A stretch of 64,000 nucleotides of DNA from JAHEGP01 sp963751595 (GTDB lineage: Bacteria > Pseudomonadota > Gammaproteobacteria > Pseudomonadales > JAHEGP01), in contig CAVVVC010000008.1 of the NCBI GenBank assembly GCA_963751595.1, forward strand, positions 62,001 through 126,000, given 5' to 3'. Positions 1 to 7,806 of the stretch are shown here, piece after piece (position 1 is the first letter of the stretch; every line of letters begins with the position of its first letter). The notes beneath the pieces were generated by a model, which worked only from the letters and a program-made list of their open reading frames with translations, did no database searches and was not told where the DNA came from. Made by a program: the position numbers and the translations under genes.

Positions 1-1955
1 GTGCCTATCTGGAACCCAAGTTTCTTACCAAAAAGGGTACCTTGCAGGCGCGTTTTACCTGCCTTCGATCCGTCGTAATGGATTGACAGGTCTGCATCGA
101 CGCCACCCGCAACGTCCATGGATTGCAGCTTCGGTATAAAAGCTCCCAGCCAGGCCGGCTGAAAGTCGGACGATACCAGATCCAGATCGACCGACCAGGA
201 ACCCCCGCCAGTGCGTGTGAGTGCCCCATCGATGCTCACAGGAGCGTCATTGAGGGCGCCGTGAACGCCCTCGAATCCCAGCTGCAGCGTGTTTTCGAGC
301 TTGAGATTCATCTGGCCCTGCAGCTGCAAGCGATTATCGGTGTCGAGGGCGGTCAGCTGCAGGTCATTGACCGTGGCGTTGCCGTCAGCTCGCCATGCCC
401 CTGACCCAGCGCTATCGTAATCAAGCGTGAGCGCCAGCAGCCCCTCCGTGCTGAGGTGAGCGATGCCATAATCGTGAAGGAAGTCTCCGACCTGCTCGCC
501 CTGGCTGGTGGCCAACGCCACGGGACCGTCTGTTTTCAGGGACAGGCAGGGTTTATCCAGCAGCATTGAGGTTTTGAGCGTAATCGATGGCAGGGCCAGG
601 GCACCGATATTGATGCGGATATCATTGCTTGTGAGGGCCCCGTCCGCGAGGGAGAGATGGCCATTGATGTTTTCGAACCGGGGTAGGGTGGGCGCAGGCC
701 GGGCTGAGAGTTGTGACAGCTCGATCGAGCCCGACAGGGCCTTGAACAATGCCTCCCAGCTGTAATCGTCCTCAGCCAGGGTAATCGCCGGCAGCTGGAT
801 ATCGGTGAGGAACACGGTGCCGCCGCCTGCCAGTAAATCACGAAGCGGGCTCTGGACTTCTCCCAGCTGCAGCCAGGGTATCAGTGGGCCCGCAGAATCA
901 AGGGGTATCTTCGCACTCAGTACAGCATCACGGATGACGGCGGATTGCCCCAGGCTGTCCAGCGTCAGTTGGGCCTTGGCTGCAATATCGCCGATGCCAA
1001 TTGCGATGCTATCAAACCGAAATTGATCAGCTTGTTCCAGCGCGCTGAATTGCAGGGTCCAGCCGGAACCTGGCAGGGGCTCGGGCCATAGGCTTGGATC
1101 GCGATAGCTTAAACAACCCGGATCGATTTCGCCGGAGATCGATCCTGAGGCTCCCGGCCAGCCCTGGTATCGGAGGGTGGTGCGCCAGGATCCCTCCAGT
1201 CGGGCAACCCATTCAGCGCCAAGCCAGGGTAGCAGGGCCTCGGGCTTCAACGCTTGGAGTTCGCCGTCAACGGTCAGGCGAGGCTGTTCAAAGTCAAACT
1301 GCGGGGTAAGGCCATGTAGCGATCCACAGGCGGCCAGCTGAGCCAGTGTTTCCTGCTCAGGTGACAATTGCTGCAGCGCCAGTTCGAAATTGACAGCGGA
1401 GCCCGGTGCCAACTGGCTGGTTTTGATGGCAATGTCATTAAGGTGTAGCTTCGGAATCCGGGTGTCGTTGGATTGGTCAGAATAGAACACCTGGCCAGCT
1501 TCGACCCGAAGCGACTTCAGTTCCAGAGTGTAGGCGGTATGGGTGTCATCGCTTCCGCTTCCGGGCTGGATGGCTGGCGCTGCGGCACCCGCTGACTCCA
1601 CCGTCAGCACGGGACCCTGTAGCAGGATATCCTTGATAACCAAGCGCTTTTTCAGCAGAGGGCTGGCGGCGATCCTGACAACGACCTTGCCGCATTCGAG
1701 GCTGGCTGGCATTGGCAAGGTGCCTGTAAGCGATAGCCTGTCAGCCTCAAGCCAAATGCCGCTGGTCAATTTGAGGCCCCAGCGCAGCCGGCCCAGTTGC
1801 AATTGCATGCCAAGGGCTTCGCTCGCCAGGTTTTGCAGAGAATCACGGTAGCGATTGAGGTTCACTACCTTGGGCAGCGCGAGCAGCAACGGCAAAAGCA
1901 GACTGGCCGCTATTGTCAGGACAAGATGCCAAGCTTTTAGGAAGCCGGTTTTCAT
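1..1955 (-). CDS. AsmA-family inner-membrane protein, 3' end outside window
   Basis: An open frame of more than 650 codons runs on the minus strand from ATG at 1955 through position 1 without a stop. It starts MKTGFLKAWH, followed by a leucine-rich signal-anchor segment (about residues 8-30). Then comes an NRYRDSLQNLASEALG-type stretch typical of AsmA/YhdP-like proteins, and a long series of alternating beta-strand segments with few cysteines. AsmA-like proteins are inner-membrane-anchored periplasmic bridge proteins implicated in phospholipid delivery to the outer membrane; that role is family knowledge. Which subfamily (AsmA, YhdP, YicH) is not decidable here because the C-terminus is cut off. 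It is divergent from rpmB across 219 bases. I translated the frame by hand; identity as AsmA-like is probable. Confidence 0.75.
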   Translation of the reverse strand, partial: MKTGFLKAWHLVLTIAASLLLPLLLALPKVVNLNRYRDSLQNLASEALGMQLQLGRLRWGLKLTSGIWLEADRLSLTGTLPMPASLECGKVVVRIAASPLLKKRLVIKDILLQGPVLTVESAGAAAPAIQPGSGSDDTHTAYTLELKSLRVEAGQVFYSDQSNDTRIPKLHLNDIAIKTSQLAPGSAVNFELALQQLSPEQETLAQLAACGSLHGLTPQFDFEQPRLTVDGELQALKPEALLPWLGAEWVARLEGSWRTTLRYQGWPGASGSISGEIDPGCLSYRDPSLWPEPLPGSGWTLQFSALEQADQFRFDSIAIGIGDIAAKAQLTLDSLGQSAVIRDAVLSAKIPLDSAGPLIPWLQLGEVQSPLRDLLAGGGTVFLTDIQLPAITLAEDDYSWEALFKALSGSIELSQLSARPAPTLPRFENINGHLSLADGALTSNDIRINIGALALPSITLKTSMLLDKPCLSLKTDGPVALATSQGEQVGDFLHDYGIAHLSTEGLLALTLDYDSAGSGAWRADGNATVNDLQLTALDTDNRLQLQGQMNLKLENTLQLGFEGVHGALNDAPVSIDGALTRTGGGSWSVDLDLVSSDFQPAWLGAFIPKLQSMDVAGGVDADLSIHYDGSKAGKTRLQGTLFGKKLGFQIG

Positions 1956-2035
1956 TGTGTTTTTATACTCAAAACCGAAGCTGATGATGCTACCACACGC
2001 AGCACCGAACCGTCAGTAAAAGCAGCCGTCGCCCC

Positions 2036-2064
2036 TTGTAAGGCAAAAGGTGTTCTGGTAAAGT
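2036..2064 (+). promoter_or_regulatory. Candidate sigma70 promoter for rpmB-rpmG
   Basis: TTGTAA (2036-2041), 17-base spacer, TAAAGT (2059-2064). Four of six bases match consensus in each hexamer and the spacer is optimal. It lies about 110 bases before rpmB, in the gap divergent from the AsmA-like gene. Inferred by eye only. Confidence 0.35.
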
Positions 2065-2174
2065 GCCGCGCTCTTCGAAGCTGGCCCAGGGCGTACCCTT
2101 GGGGTAGCCAGCGATTTGAAATTTTTTTGGTAACGAGCAGTTGAGTAACCACCCAGGGTGGAGAGGCCAGAGCA

Positions 2175-2411
2175 ATGTCCAGAGTCTGTCAGGTAACCGG
2201 TAAACGACCGGTAACCGGAAACAATGTATCCCATGCGAAAAACCGGACCCGGCGTCGATTTTTACCGAACCTGCAAACCCATCGGTTCTGGGTGGAGTCG
2301 GAGCAGCGTTTTGTGAAGCTGCGAGTATCGACCAAGGGCATGCGTATCATCGACAAGTGCGGCATTGATTCGGTGTTGGCCGGTTTGCGCGCCGACGGCG
2401 TCAAAGTTTAA
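2175..2411 (+). CDS. rpmB: 50S ribosomal protein L28
   Basis: This 78-residue basic protein starts MSRVCQVTGKRPVTGNNVSH, the conserved L28 N-terminus, and has the typical family length. L28 is a component of the large ribosomal subunit. The start has a purine-rich ribosome-binding site (GGAGAGG) about 11 bases upstream. Only 12 bases separate it from rpmG, so the two form the conserved rpmB-rpmG operon. In E. coli, mutM follows this pair directly. Here the lone hydantoinase-A-like gene lies between, on the opposite strand. Confidence 0.97.
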   Translation: MSRVCQVTGKRPVTGNNVSHAKNRTRRRFLPNLQTHRFWVESEQRFVKLRVSTKGMRIIDKCGIDSVLAGLRADGVKV

Positions 2412-2423
2412 GGAGCACGTATC

Positions 2424-2591
2424 ATGGCTAAAAGCGCCCGAGAAAAAATCAGGTTGATATCCTCAGCAGGTACCGGCCATTTTTATACGACGGACAAGAA
2501 CAAGCGCAACACGCCTGACAAAATGGTATTCAAGAAGTACGATCCCGTGGTGCGCAAGCACGTTGAATACAAAGAAGGCAAAATTAAGTAA
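2424..2591 (+). CDS. rpmG: 50S ribosomal protein L33
   Basis: ATG at 2424 opens a 55-residue frame ending TAA at 2589-2591. It starts MAKSAREKIRLISSAGTGHF and ends with the basic YKEGKIK tail, characteristic of L33 of the large subunit. A clear ribosome-binding site AAGGAG sits 9 bases before the ATG. The protein lacks the CXXC zinc pairs of C+ paralogs, so it is a zinc-independent (C-) form. It is co-transcribed with rpmB. It falls below usual ORF length cut-offs and is easily missed. Confidence 0.97.
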   Translation: MAKSAREKIRLISSAGTGHFYTTDKNKRNTPDKMVFKKYDPVVRKHVEYKEGKIK

Positions 2592-2639
2592 GCTCGATTG
2601 TAGCGCCTGGATTGCCGCCACCGTGCTCAGGTCGGCCGC

Positions 2640-4613
2640 TCAGTCGCTGGCTTCGCGAAAAAGCTGCAAGTTCCCGCATTCATCCCTCTGCAGTCGCCAC
2701 CCGGGCTTGACCCAGGTGGTGGACGCTTGCTCCGCAATGAGTAAGGGTCCGCTGTAGGTCCTGTCGATTTCCAGGCCATCCCTTTGCATCAGGGCCACGG
2801 GTTGGTCGATGCCGTGCACCTCAACCCAGGTGGGTTGGCGCTCGATGTAAGCAGCTCGGGGTAGCTCAATGGGAGCAGACCGGGCGCTGACCGTAGCTCG
2901 AAGGTTGACAAGCTCCACGGTTAGTTCCATAGCATGGCCATAGCGAACTTTATGAGCGTCGTGGAAGGCGCTGACCGCGGTGGCGACGTCACCCTGCCAG
3001 GGAATATTGAGGGTGAAGGATTGTCCGCTGTAGCGCAGATCAAGGCTGAATTCGGCAGTAATGTCCCCAGCAGGAATCCCCTCGCTACGCAGTTCACGCC
3101 GACCCACCGTTGCCAGCTGCAACAGCGTGCCCTCGATGGCGCCGGCATTGGCTTCCAGCAGTAGCTGGGTAGCGGTGCGCGTCAGTTGTCGCTGCCTTGG
3201 AGCGACGAGCATCCCAAAGGCTGACAATACGCCGGCATGCACCGGGACTAGAGCCCGCTGCAAGCCTAGCTGCTCTGCCAGTTCACAAACATGCAGACCC
3301 CCGGCACCCCCAAAGCAACACAGCGTAAAGTCGTCCGGGTTATGTCCGCGCTCAATGGAAATCGCGCGCAGCGCTCGGCTCATGTGCTCATTAGCTACCC
3401 TGATAACCCCTTCAGCAGCGGACTCGGCGCTCATACCCATCGCGTTCGCCAGTTTTTGCACGGCCGTTAGCGCGGCCCTGGGATTGAGCCGCATCGCCCC
3501 GCCAAGAAAGTGACTGGCTTGTAATCGGCCGAGCACCAGGTTGGCGTCGGTGACCGTAACCGCGTCACCGCCGTTGCCATAGCACGCTGGCCCGGGGTTC
3601 GCCCCTGCGGATTGCGGACCAACATGGAGCATACCCCCGGCGTCAAGACTGGCGATGGAGCCTCCGCCGGCGCCAATGGTTTGCATGTCTACCATTGGCA
3701 CAGCCACCGGCCAGCGACCTATGGAGCCTTCATTGGTCAGGCCGATTGATCCATCCAGAAGGGCGACATCCGTCGAGGTGCCTCCCATGTCAAAACTGAT
3801 GAGGCGAGTCCTGCCGGCCCCGAGCCCCATGTGAAAGGCGCCAGCCAAACCGCCGGCCGGTCCGGATAGCAGCAGGTTGACGGCTTTGTCAGCGGCTTGC
3901 GCTGCTGCCATTGTTCCCCCGGAAGACTGCATGATGGTCACTGGGGTGGGTTTGAGCGCCGTTTCCAGGCGTCGCAGGTAGCCGCTTACCAGGGGCCCTA
4001 GCCAGGCGTTGAGCCAGGTAGCGATCCCCCGTTCGTACTCCTTGTATTCTGGTAGTACCTGTGAAGAGCGGGAAACGAACAAATCGCCGGGCAGGGCAGC
4101 TGCAATCCGCTTCTCGTATTGCGGGTCAAGGTAGGAGTAGAGCAGGTTAATGGCGACGGACTGGGGTCGAAGGCGCTGTATTTCCTCCACCAGCCGGGAC
4201 AGGTCGGCATCAGTCAGTGCCTCCAGCAACTCACCACGTTGGTCAATTCTGCCCCCCGTCTCCAAACACAGCTCCGCCGGTACCGGAGGCGGTAACGGGG
4301 TGGCCTGCAGTTCATAGAGCTGAGGGCGCGCCTGGCGGCCGATCGTTAACATGTCGCCGAAGCCGCGGTTGGTGACAAATGCCGTGCGCACCCCCTTGCC
4401 TTCCAGCGCCGCGTTCGTCGCCACCGTGCTACCGTGGATCAGTAGTAGATTGCCGGTCTTCAGCTCTGCGTCCAGCCCCAGCGCTCCGATGCCCTGCAGT
4501 ATCGCCCGCTCCGGAGCGTCGGGGGTTGAGAGGACTTTATGAACGCGTATTCCGGAGTCATCCAGAAGCACGAAGTCGGTAAAGGTACCTCCGGTGTCCA
4601 CGCCCAGCAGCAT
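2640..4613 (-). CDS. Hydantoinase/oxoprolinase family protein, subunit A-like
   Basis: This 657-residue protein belongs to the HyuA/OplA actin-fold ATPase family. The N-terminal phosphate loop GVDTGGTFTDFV (residues 4-15) marks the hydantoinaseA N-terminal domain. A second ATPase loop FDMGGTSTDVALLDG and a GAGGGS motif lie in the central domain, and the C-terminal third matches the oxoprolinase A region. Family members hydrolyse 5-oxoproline, hydantoins or N-methylhydantoin with ATP, or carboxylate acetone, usually together with a HyuB partner. No HyuB-like gene is adjacent, so the substrate cannot be named. The gene sits alone on the minus strand between rpmG and mutM, with its stop 48 bases from the rpmG stop. 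Confidence 0.85.
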   Translation of the reverse strand: MLLGVDTGGTFTDFVLLDDSGIRVHKVLSTPDAPERAILQGIGALGLDAELKTGNLLLIHGSTVATNAALEGKGVRTAFVTNRGFGDMLTIGRQARPQLYELQATPLPPPVPAELCLETGGRIDQRGELLEALTDADLSRLVEEIQRLRPQSVAINLLYSYLDPQYEKRIAAALPGDLFVSRSSQVLPEYKEYERGIATWLNAWLGPLVSGYLRRLETALKPTPVTIMQSSGGTMAAAQAADKAVNLLLSGPAGGLAGAFHMGLGAGRTRLISFDMGGTSTDVALLDGSIGLTNEGSIGRWPVAVPMVDMQTIGAGGGSIASLDAGGMLHVGPQSAGANPGPACYGNGGDAVTVTDANLVLGRLQASHFLGGAMRLNPRAALTAVQKLANAMGMSAESAAEGVIRVANEHMSRALRAISIERGHNPDDFTLCCFGGAGGLHVCELAEQLGLQRALVPVHAGVLSAFGMLVAPRQRQLTRTATQLLLEANAGAIEGTLLQLATVGRRELRSEGIPAGDITAEFSLDLRYSGQSFTLNIPWQGDVATAVSAFHDAHKVRYGHAMELTVELVNLRATVSARSAPIELPRAAYIERQPTWVEVHGIDQPVALMQRDGLEIDRTYSGPLLIAEQASTTWVKPGWRLQRDECGNLQLFREASD

Positions 4614-4751
4614 GTGTTTTTCCCTGATCGTCGAGAGGAGGCTATTTCACGTTCAGTGTCGGTTGATGTCAAGGAGCTGACTGGTTAAGGGGTGCCCATG
4701 GCGATATCCTGTTGCGGCGTTTACATGCTCACCAGTCCAACAGAGTGCATT

Positions 4752-5567
4752 ATGCCCGAGCTTCCAGAAGTAGAGACAACGGTGCGGGGTGTGGCCCCAC
4801 ATGTGCTGGGACAGACGATAACCGACGTGTCAATTCGCGATGGCCGGTTGAGGTGGCCTGTTCCGGCGCAGCTACCTGAAGTCCTGCGTGGCCTGTGCGT
4901 CCACGATGTCCGGCGGCGGGGTAAGTACATTTTATTCGACTGTGGCAGGGGTCATTTGCTGGTGCACCTGGGGATGAGTGGTAGCTTGCGGGTGACAACC
5001 GGCGAAGGCCCCCTGAGGCGCCATGATCATATCGCTATCCGCTTTTCCAACGCCATCGAATTGCGATTTCACGATCCCAGGCGCTTCGGCGCCATGCTTT
5101 GGACCGAAGCGTCGCCAGCAGTGCACAAACTGCTGGTCGGGCTCGGTCCAGAGCCGCTGGAGAGCGATTTCGACGCCAGCTATCTCTATCAACGCTCGCG
5201 CCACCGACGAAGCCCGGTGAAAGCGTTTATTATGGACAGCAAAGTGGTTGTTGGAGTAGGCAATATCTATGCCAATGAAGCTTTGTTTATGGCGGGGATT
5301 CACCCCTCCCGAGCAGCGGGGAGAATCTCGCTGTCACGTTACCAGTGCCTGGTAGAAGCCATTAAGTCGGTGCTGGCAGCGGCGATTGAGCAGGGCGGAA
5401 CGACCCTGCGGGATTTTGTCAACGGTGATGGTCAACCCGGATATTTCAGTCAGCAACTGTGGGTCTACGGACGAGGCTCGAAACCGTGTGGGCGCTGCGG
5501 TGGCGCGCTCAGGGAAATACGCCTTGCCCAACGCACAACGGTGTATTGTCTCCAGTGTCAACGCTAG
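4752..5567 (+). CDS. mutM: Formamidopyrimidine-DNA glycosylase (Fpg)
   Basis: Bifunctional DNA glycosylase/AP lyase that removes 8-oxoguanine and formamidopyrimidines. I chose ATG 4752 although the frame is open from 4692, because the enzyme needs proline 2 as the Schiff-base nucleophile: the protein then starts MPELPEVETT, with Pro2 and Glu3 in place. The length is then 271 residues, normal for Fpg. The H2TH region carries VGVGNIYANEALF. The C-terminal zinc finger is complete (CGRC ... CLQC). The gene is divergent from the hydantoinase-like gene, with 138 bases between starts. Confidence 0.96.
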   Translation: MPELPEVETTVRGVAPHVLGQTITDVSIRDGRLRWPVPAQLPEVLRGLCVHDVRRRGKYILFDCGRGHLLVHLGMSGSLRVTTGEGPLRRHDHIAIRFSNAIELRFHDPRRFGAMLWTEASPAVHKLLVGLGPEPLESDFDASYLYQRSRHRRSPVKAFIMDSKVVVGVGNIYANEALFMAGIHPSRAAGRISLSRYQCLVEAIKSVLAAAIEQGGTTLRDFVNGDGQPGYFSQQLWVYGRGSKPCGRCGGALREIRLAQRTTVYCLQCQR

Positions 5568-5712
5568 TCATGCGACGCGACCCGCGTGAGTCACGAAAAC
5601 TGTGAAAAATGCCCGCCGGATGGGGTGCCTGGGGGACGTTTAAGGTCTAAGATAGGAATATCGTTTGTGCCCGGGCTGAAAACCGGGCGTATCTATCTTT
5701 AGGAGAATAATT

Positions 5713-6156
5713 ATGAAGGCAAAGCTAAGGTCGCTTACCACCGCTACGGTATTCGGGCTGTTGTTCAGCTTGCCCCACCTCAGTTTTGCGCAGCAAAGCT
5801 ACAATGATCGGGCCTATGACAAGCCCTACGACTATCGCAATGATGGGCGCGACAATTACGAGCGGCAAACCTACGAGCGACCCTCTGCTGGCGCCATGGC
5901 GATCGATTTATTGGTGGCCCGCCCGGCCTTGCTGGTCGCCACCGTAGCGGGCACAGCGGTATTCCTTGTTGGCCTACCCTTCTCTGCCATGGGCGGAAAT
6001 GTTCAGGAGTCCGGTGATACATTGGTACGCGGCCCAGCGGCAGCAACCTTTCGGCGTTGCCTGGGGTGTGTGAACGGCGTCAAGCATGAGGTCGATTACG
6101 TCGACTACGACAGGACAGCAAATCGCGGGTACGGCACTGAAAACTACGGCTACTGA
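5713..6156 (+). CDS. Small exported protein with Tyr/Asp-rich N-terminus, function unknown
   Basis: A 147-residue protein with an N-terminal signal peptide (about residues 1-26, cleavage likely after SFA in LPHLSFAQQ). The mature N-terminus is rich in Tyr, Asp, Arg and Asn (repeated YD/YE pairs, residues 30-58). It is followed by a hydrophobic helix (about 65-93) and a Cys-X2-Cys pair (RRCLGC) before a polar tail. The hydrophobic core resembles small uncharacterised Pseudomonas-type envelope proteins, but I do not recognise a named family. The ribosome-binding site AGGAG lies 7-8 bases before ATG. A short GC stem-loop (5669-5674 with 5683-5688) sits in the leader. It is monocistronic, ended by the strong hairpin at 6208-6241. 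Confidence 0.75.
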   Translation: MKAKLRSLTTATVFGLLFSLPHLSFAQQSYNDRAYDKPYDYRNDGRDNYERQTYERPSAGAMAIDLLVARPALLVATVAGTAVFLVGLPFSAMGGNVQESGDTLVRGPAAATFRRCLGCVNGVKHEVDYVDYDRTANRGYGTENYGY

Positions 6157-6207
6157 AAGGTTGCCTGCCGACCTCGGCAATCTGCAGTAACTATCCAGGG
6201 ATGCTAA

Positions 6208-6241
6208 CAGGGGCCACGCGCAGTTATGCGCGTGGCCCCTG
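6208..6241. terminator. 14-bp perfect hairpin between convergent genes
   Basis: CAGGGGCCACGCGC (6208-6221) pairs perfectly with its complement at 6228-6241 across a 6-base loop. It lies 51 bases after the exported-protein stop and 11 bases after the yfhL stop on the other strand, so it can serve both transcripts. Neither side has a strong T-tract, so bidirectional termination is inferred. Confidence 0.7.
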
Positions 6242-6252
6242 TCGCGTTGGGC

Positions 6253-6501
6253 TCAACAACCGGTAAGGCGCGCGTACTTTACCCTCAACTGTGCTTCTGT
6301 CTCAGGATGCTCAGGATCCAGTGGTATGCAGTCGACGGGACATACCTGCTGGCACTGAGGTTCGTCAAAATGTCCCACGCATTCGGTGCATCTCGACGAA
6401 TCGATTACATAGATGATTTCGCCCTGATAGATGGCCTCATTGGGGCACTCGGGTTCGCAGACGTCGCAATTGATACATTCATCGGTGATTAAGAGAGCCA
6501 T
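6253..6501 (-). CDS. yfhL: YfhL-family 2[4Fe-4S] ferredoxin
   Basis: 82-residue ferredoxin. The first cluster motif is CINCDVCEPECP (CX2CX2CX3CP). The second is CTECVGHFDEPQCQQVCP (CX2CX8CX3CP), with the longer loop typical of the YfhL/Allochromatium-type low-potential ferredoxins, which also have a C-terminal extension as here. It acts as a soluble one-electron carrier; the specific partner is unknown. It is the last gene of rsmD-coaD-yfhL on the minus strand, 35 bases after coaD, the arrangement seen in Pseudomonas. Confidence 0.93.
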   Translation of the reverse strand: MALLITDECINCDVCEPECPNEAIYQGEIIYVIDSSRCTECVGHFDEPQCQQVCPVDCIPLDPEHPETEAQLRVKYARLTGC

Positions 6502-6536
6502 AGCGCCTTCACTCGGTAATTGAGCAAAACAACCTG

Positions 6537-7019
6537 CTAATCGGGCGAGAACTTTTTTTCCAGGGCTCGCAGCACCGAACCGTGGACAAAGGGTCCGACA
6601 TCCCCGCCCATGGAGGCGATTTCTCGAACCAGGGTGGCAGAAATATAGGATAAATGATGGGGCGGTGTCAGGAACACCGATTCAAATTGAGGGCTTAGCG
6701 CACGATTCATGTTGGCCAGCTGTAATTCGTACTCGAAGTCGGCGCCTGAACGCAAACCCCTGAGCACGACGTGGGTGCCGCAGGATGCGACGAATCCCGT
6801 CAATAGCCCGGAAAACGACTTTATCTCGACATTTTCAACATGTTTCAGCGCCTGCTGACATAGCGCTACCCGTTCTTCCAGATCAAACAGCGGGCGCTTG
6901 CTTTCGCTGTGTGCAATGGCCACGATCACTTTGCCAAACAAGCGCGCCGCTCGTTCAACCAGGTCCACATGGCCATTGGTGATTGGATCGAAAGTGCCTG
7001 GATATACCACTGCAGTCAT
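6537..7019 (-). CDS. coaD: Phosphopantetheine adenylyltransferase
   Basis: 160 residues, the normal length for CoaD, which transfers AMP from ATP to 4'-phosphopantetheine in the penultimate step of coenzyme A synthesis. Visible motifs are YPGTFDPITNGHVDLV with the T/HxGH-type nucleotide site, LRGLRSGADFEYELQLANMN, and the C-terminal ISATLVREIA signature. It lies 63 bases downstream of rsmD and 35 upstream of yfhL on the same strand. Confidence 0.97.
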   Translation of the reverse strand: MTAVVYPGTFDPITNGHVDLVERAARLFGKVIVAIAHSESKRPLFDLEERVALCQQALKHVENVEIKSFSGLLTGFVASCGTHVVLRGLRSGADFEYELQLANMNRALSPQFESVFLTPPHHLSYISATLVREIASMGGDVGPFVHGSVLRALEKKFSPD

Positions 7020-7082
7020 ATTGCTCCCCGGCTTGTGTAAGTTGAGTTGGGCATCTGGTACGAACCGTTGGCCGGTTCACGG

Positions 7083-7718
7083 CTAGCGGTCGGCGCTTGT
7101 TAATGAGCCCTGATTTGTCGCCCGCACGTTATCGGATCGCAGAAGTTGGCAGCGAACCTGGCCGGCATCAAGGATTCGCATCGGCTGCCAGCTTGGGGGC
7201 AGTGCGATCGTTTGCTCTCGATCCGATTCGACATAGATCAGGGCATCGTGGGATAGCCAGCCCCCAGCCTCCAGCAGGGGTAAGGTGTCTGCCAGCAGCC
7301 CCGTGGCGAAGGGTGGGTCCAGAAACACCAGATCGAAAGGCTTCGAGGGTGAACGGCTCAGCCAATGGCGGGCATCTGCCCGGTAAACGTTTACCCTTGA
7401 GCCTGCGCCCAGGGTGCTAACGTGCTCGCGCAGGGCATTGCAAGCGCGGGCTGACATCTCGATCAGGGTAGCTGAAGCGGCGCCGCGGCTGACGGCCTCC
7501 AGGCCCAATGCACCGCTGCCAGCGAACAGGTCCAGGCAATGTGCATCCACTACGTACGGGCTGATCCAATTGAACAGAGTCTCGCGCACACGGTCGCCGG
7601 TCGGCCTCAAGCCCTTGAGGGGAGGGAAGTGTAACTTGCGACCGCGCCACTGACCGCCAATGATGCGCAGTGTCCCCGCAGACCCCTGCTGTGTGCCCGG
7701 TACGCGTTTGTTAGCCAT
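7083..7718 (-). CDS. rsmD: 16S rRNA (guanine966-N2)-methyltransferase
   Basis: 211 residues. The N-terminal RIIGGQWRGRKLHFP and GLRPTGDRVRETLFNW stretches are the RsmD signature. The AdoMet site is LDLFAGSGALGLEAVSRGA and the catalytic motif is LDPPF. It methylates G966 of 16S rRNA late in 30S assembly. It is divergent from ftsY (88 bases between starts), a very common gammaproteobacterial arrangement. Start at ATG 7718; the next conserved block begins about 17 residues in. Confidence 0.95.
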   Translation of the reverse strand: MANKRVPGTQQGSAGTLRIIGGQWRGRKLHFPPLKGLRPTGDRVRETLFNWISPYVVDAHCLDLFAGSGALGLEAVSRGAASATLIEMSARACNALREHVSTLGAGSRVNVYRADARHWLSRSPSKPFDLVFLDPPFATGLLADTLPLLEAGGWLSHDALIYVESDREQTIALPPSWQPMRILDAGQVRCQLLRSDNVRATNQGSLTSADR

Positions 7719-7806
7719 GTGGAGAAGCTCAGGTTGGGCCTGACGCCGACGAAAATGGTAGGATAGCGCACCTTGTCAGTGTAACGGTATCACCAGAAGG
7801 AAAAAA

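Noticed and set aside
2075..2110. Possible leader hairpin for rpmB (CCCAGGG...CCCTTGGG)
   Set aside because: The stem is bulged and short and nothing ties it to L28 autoregulation.
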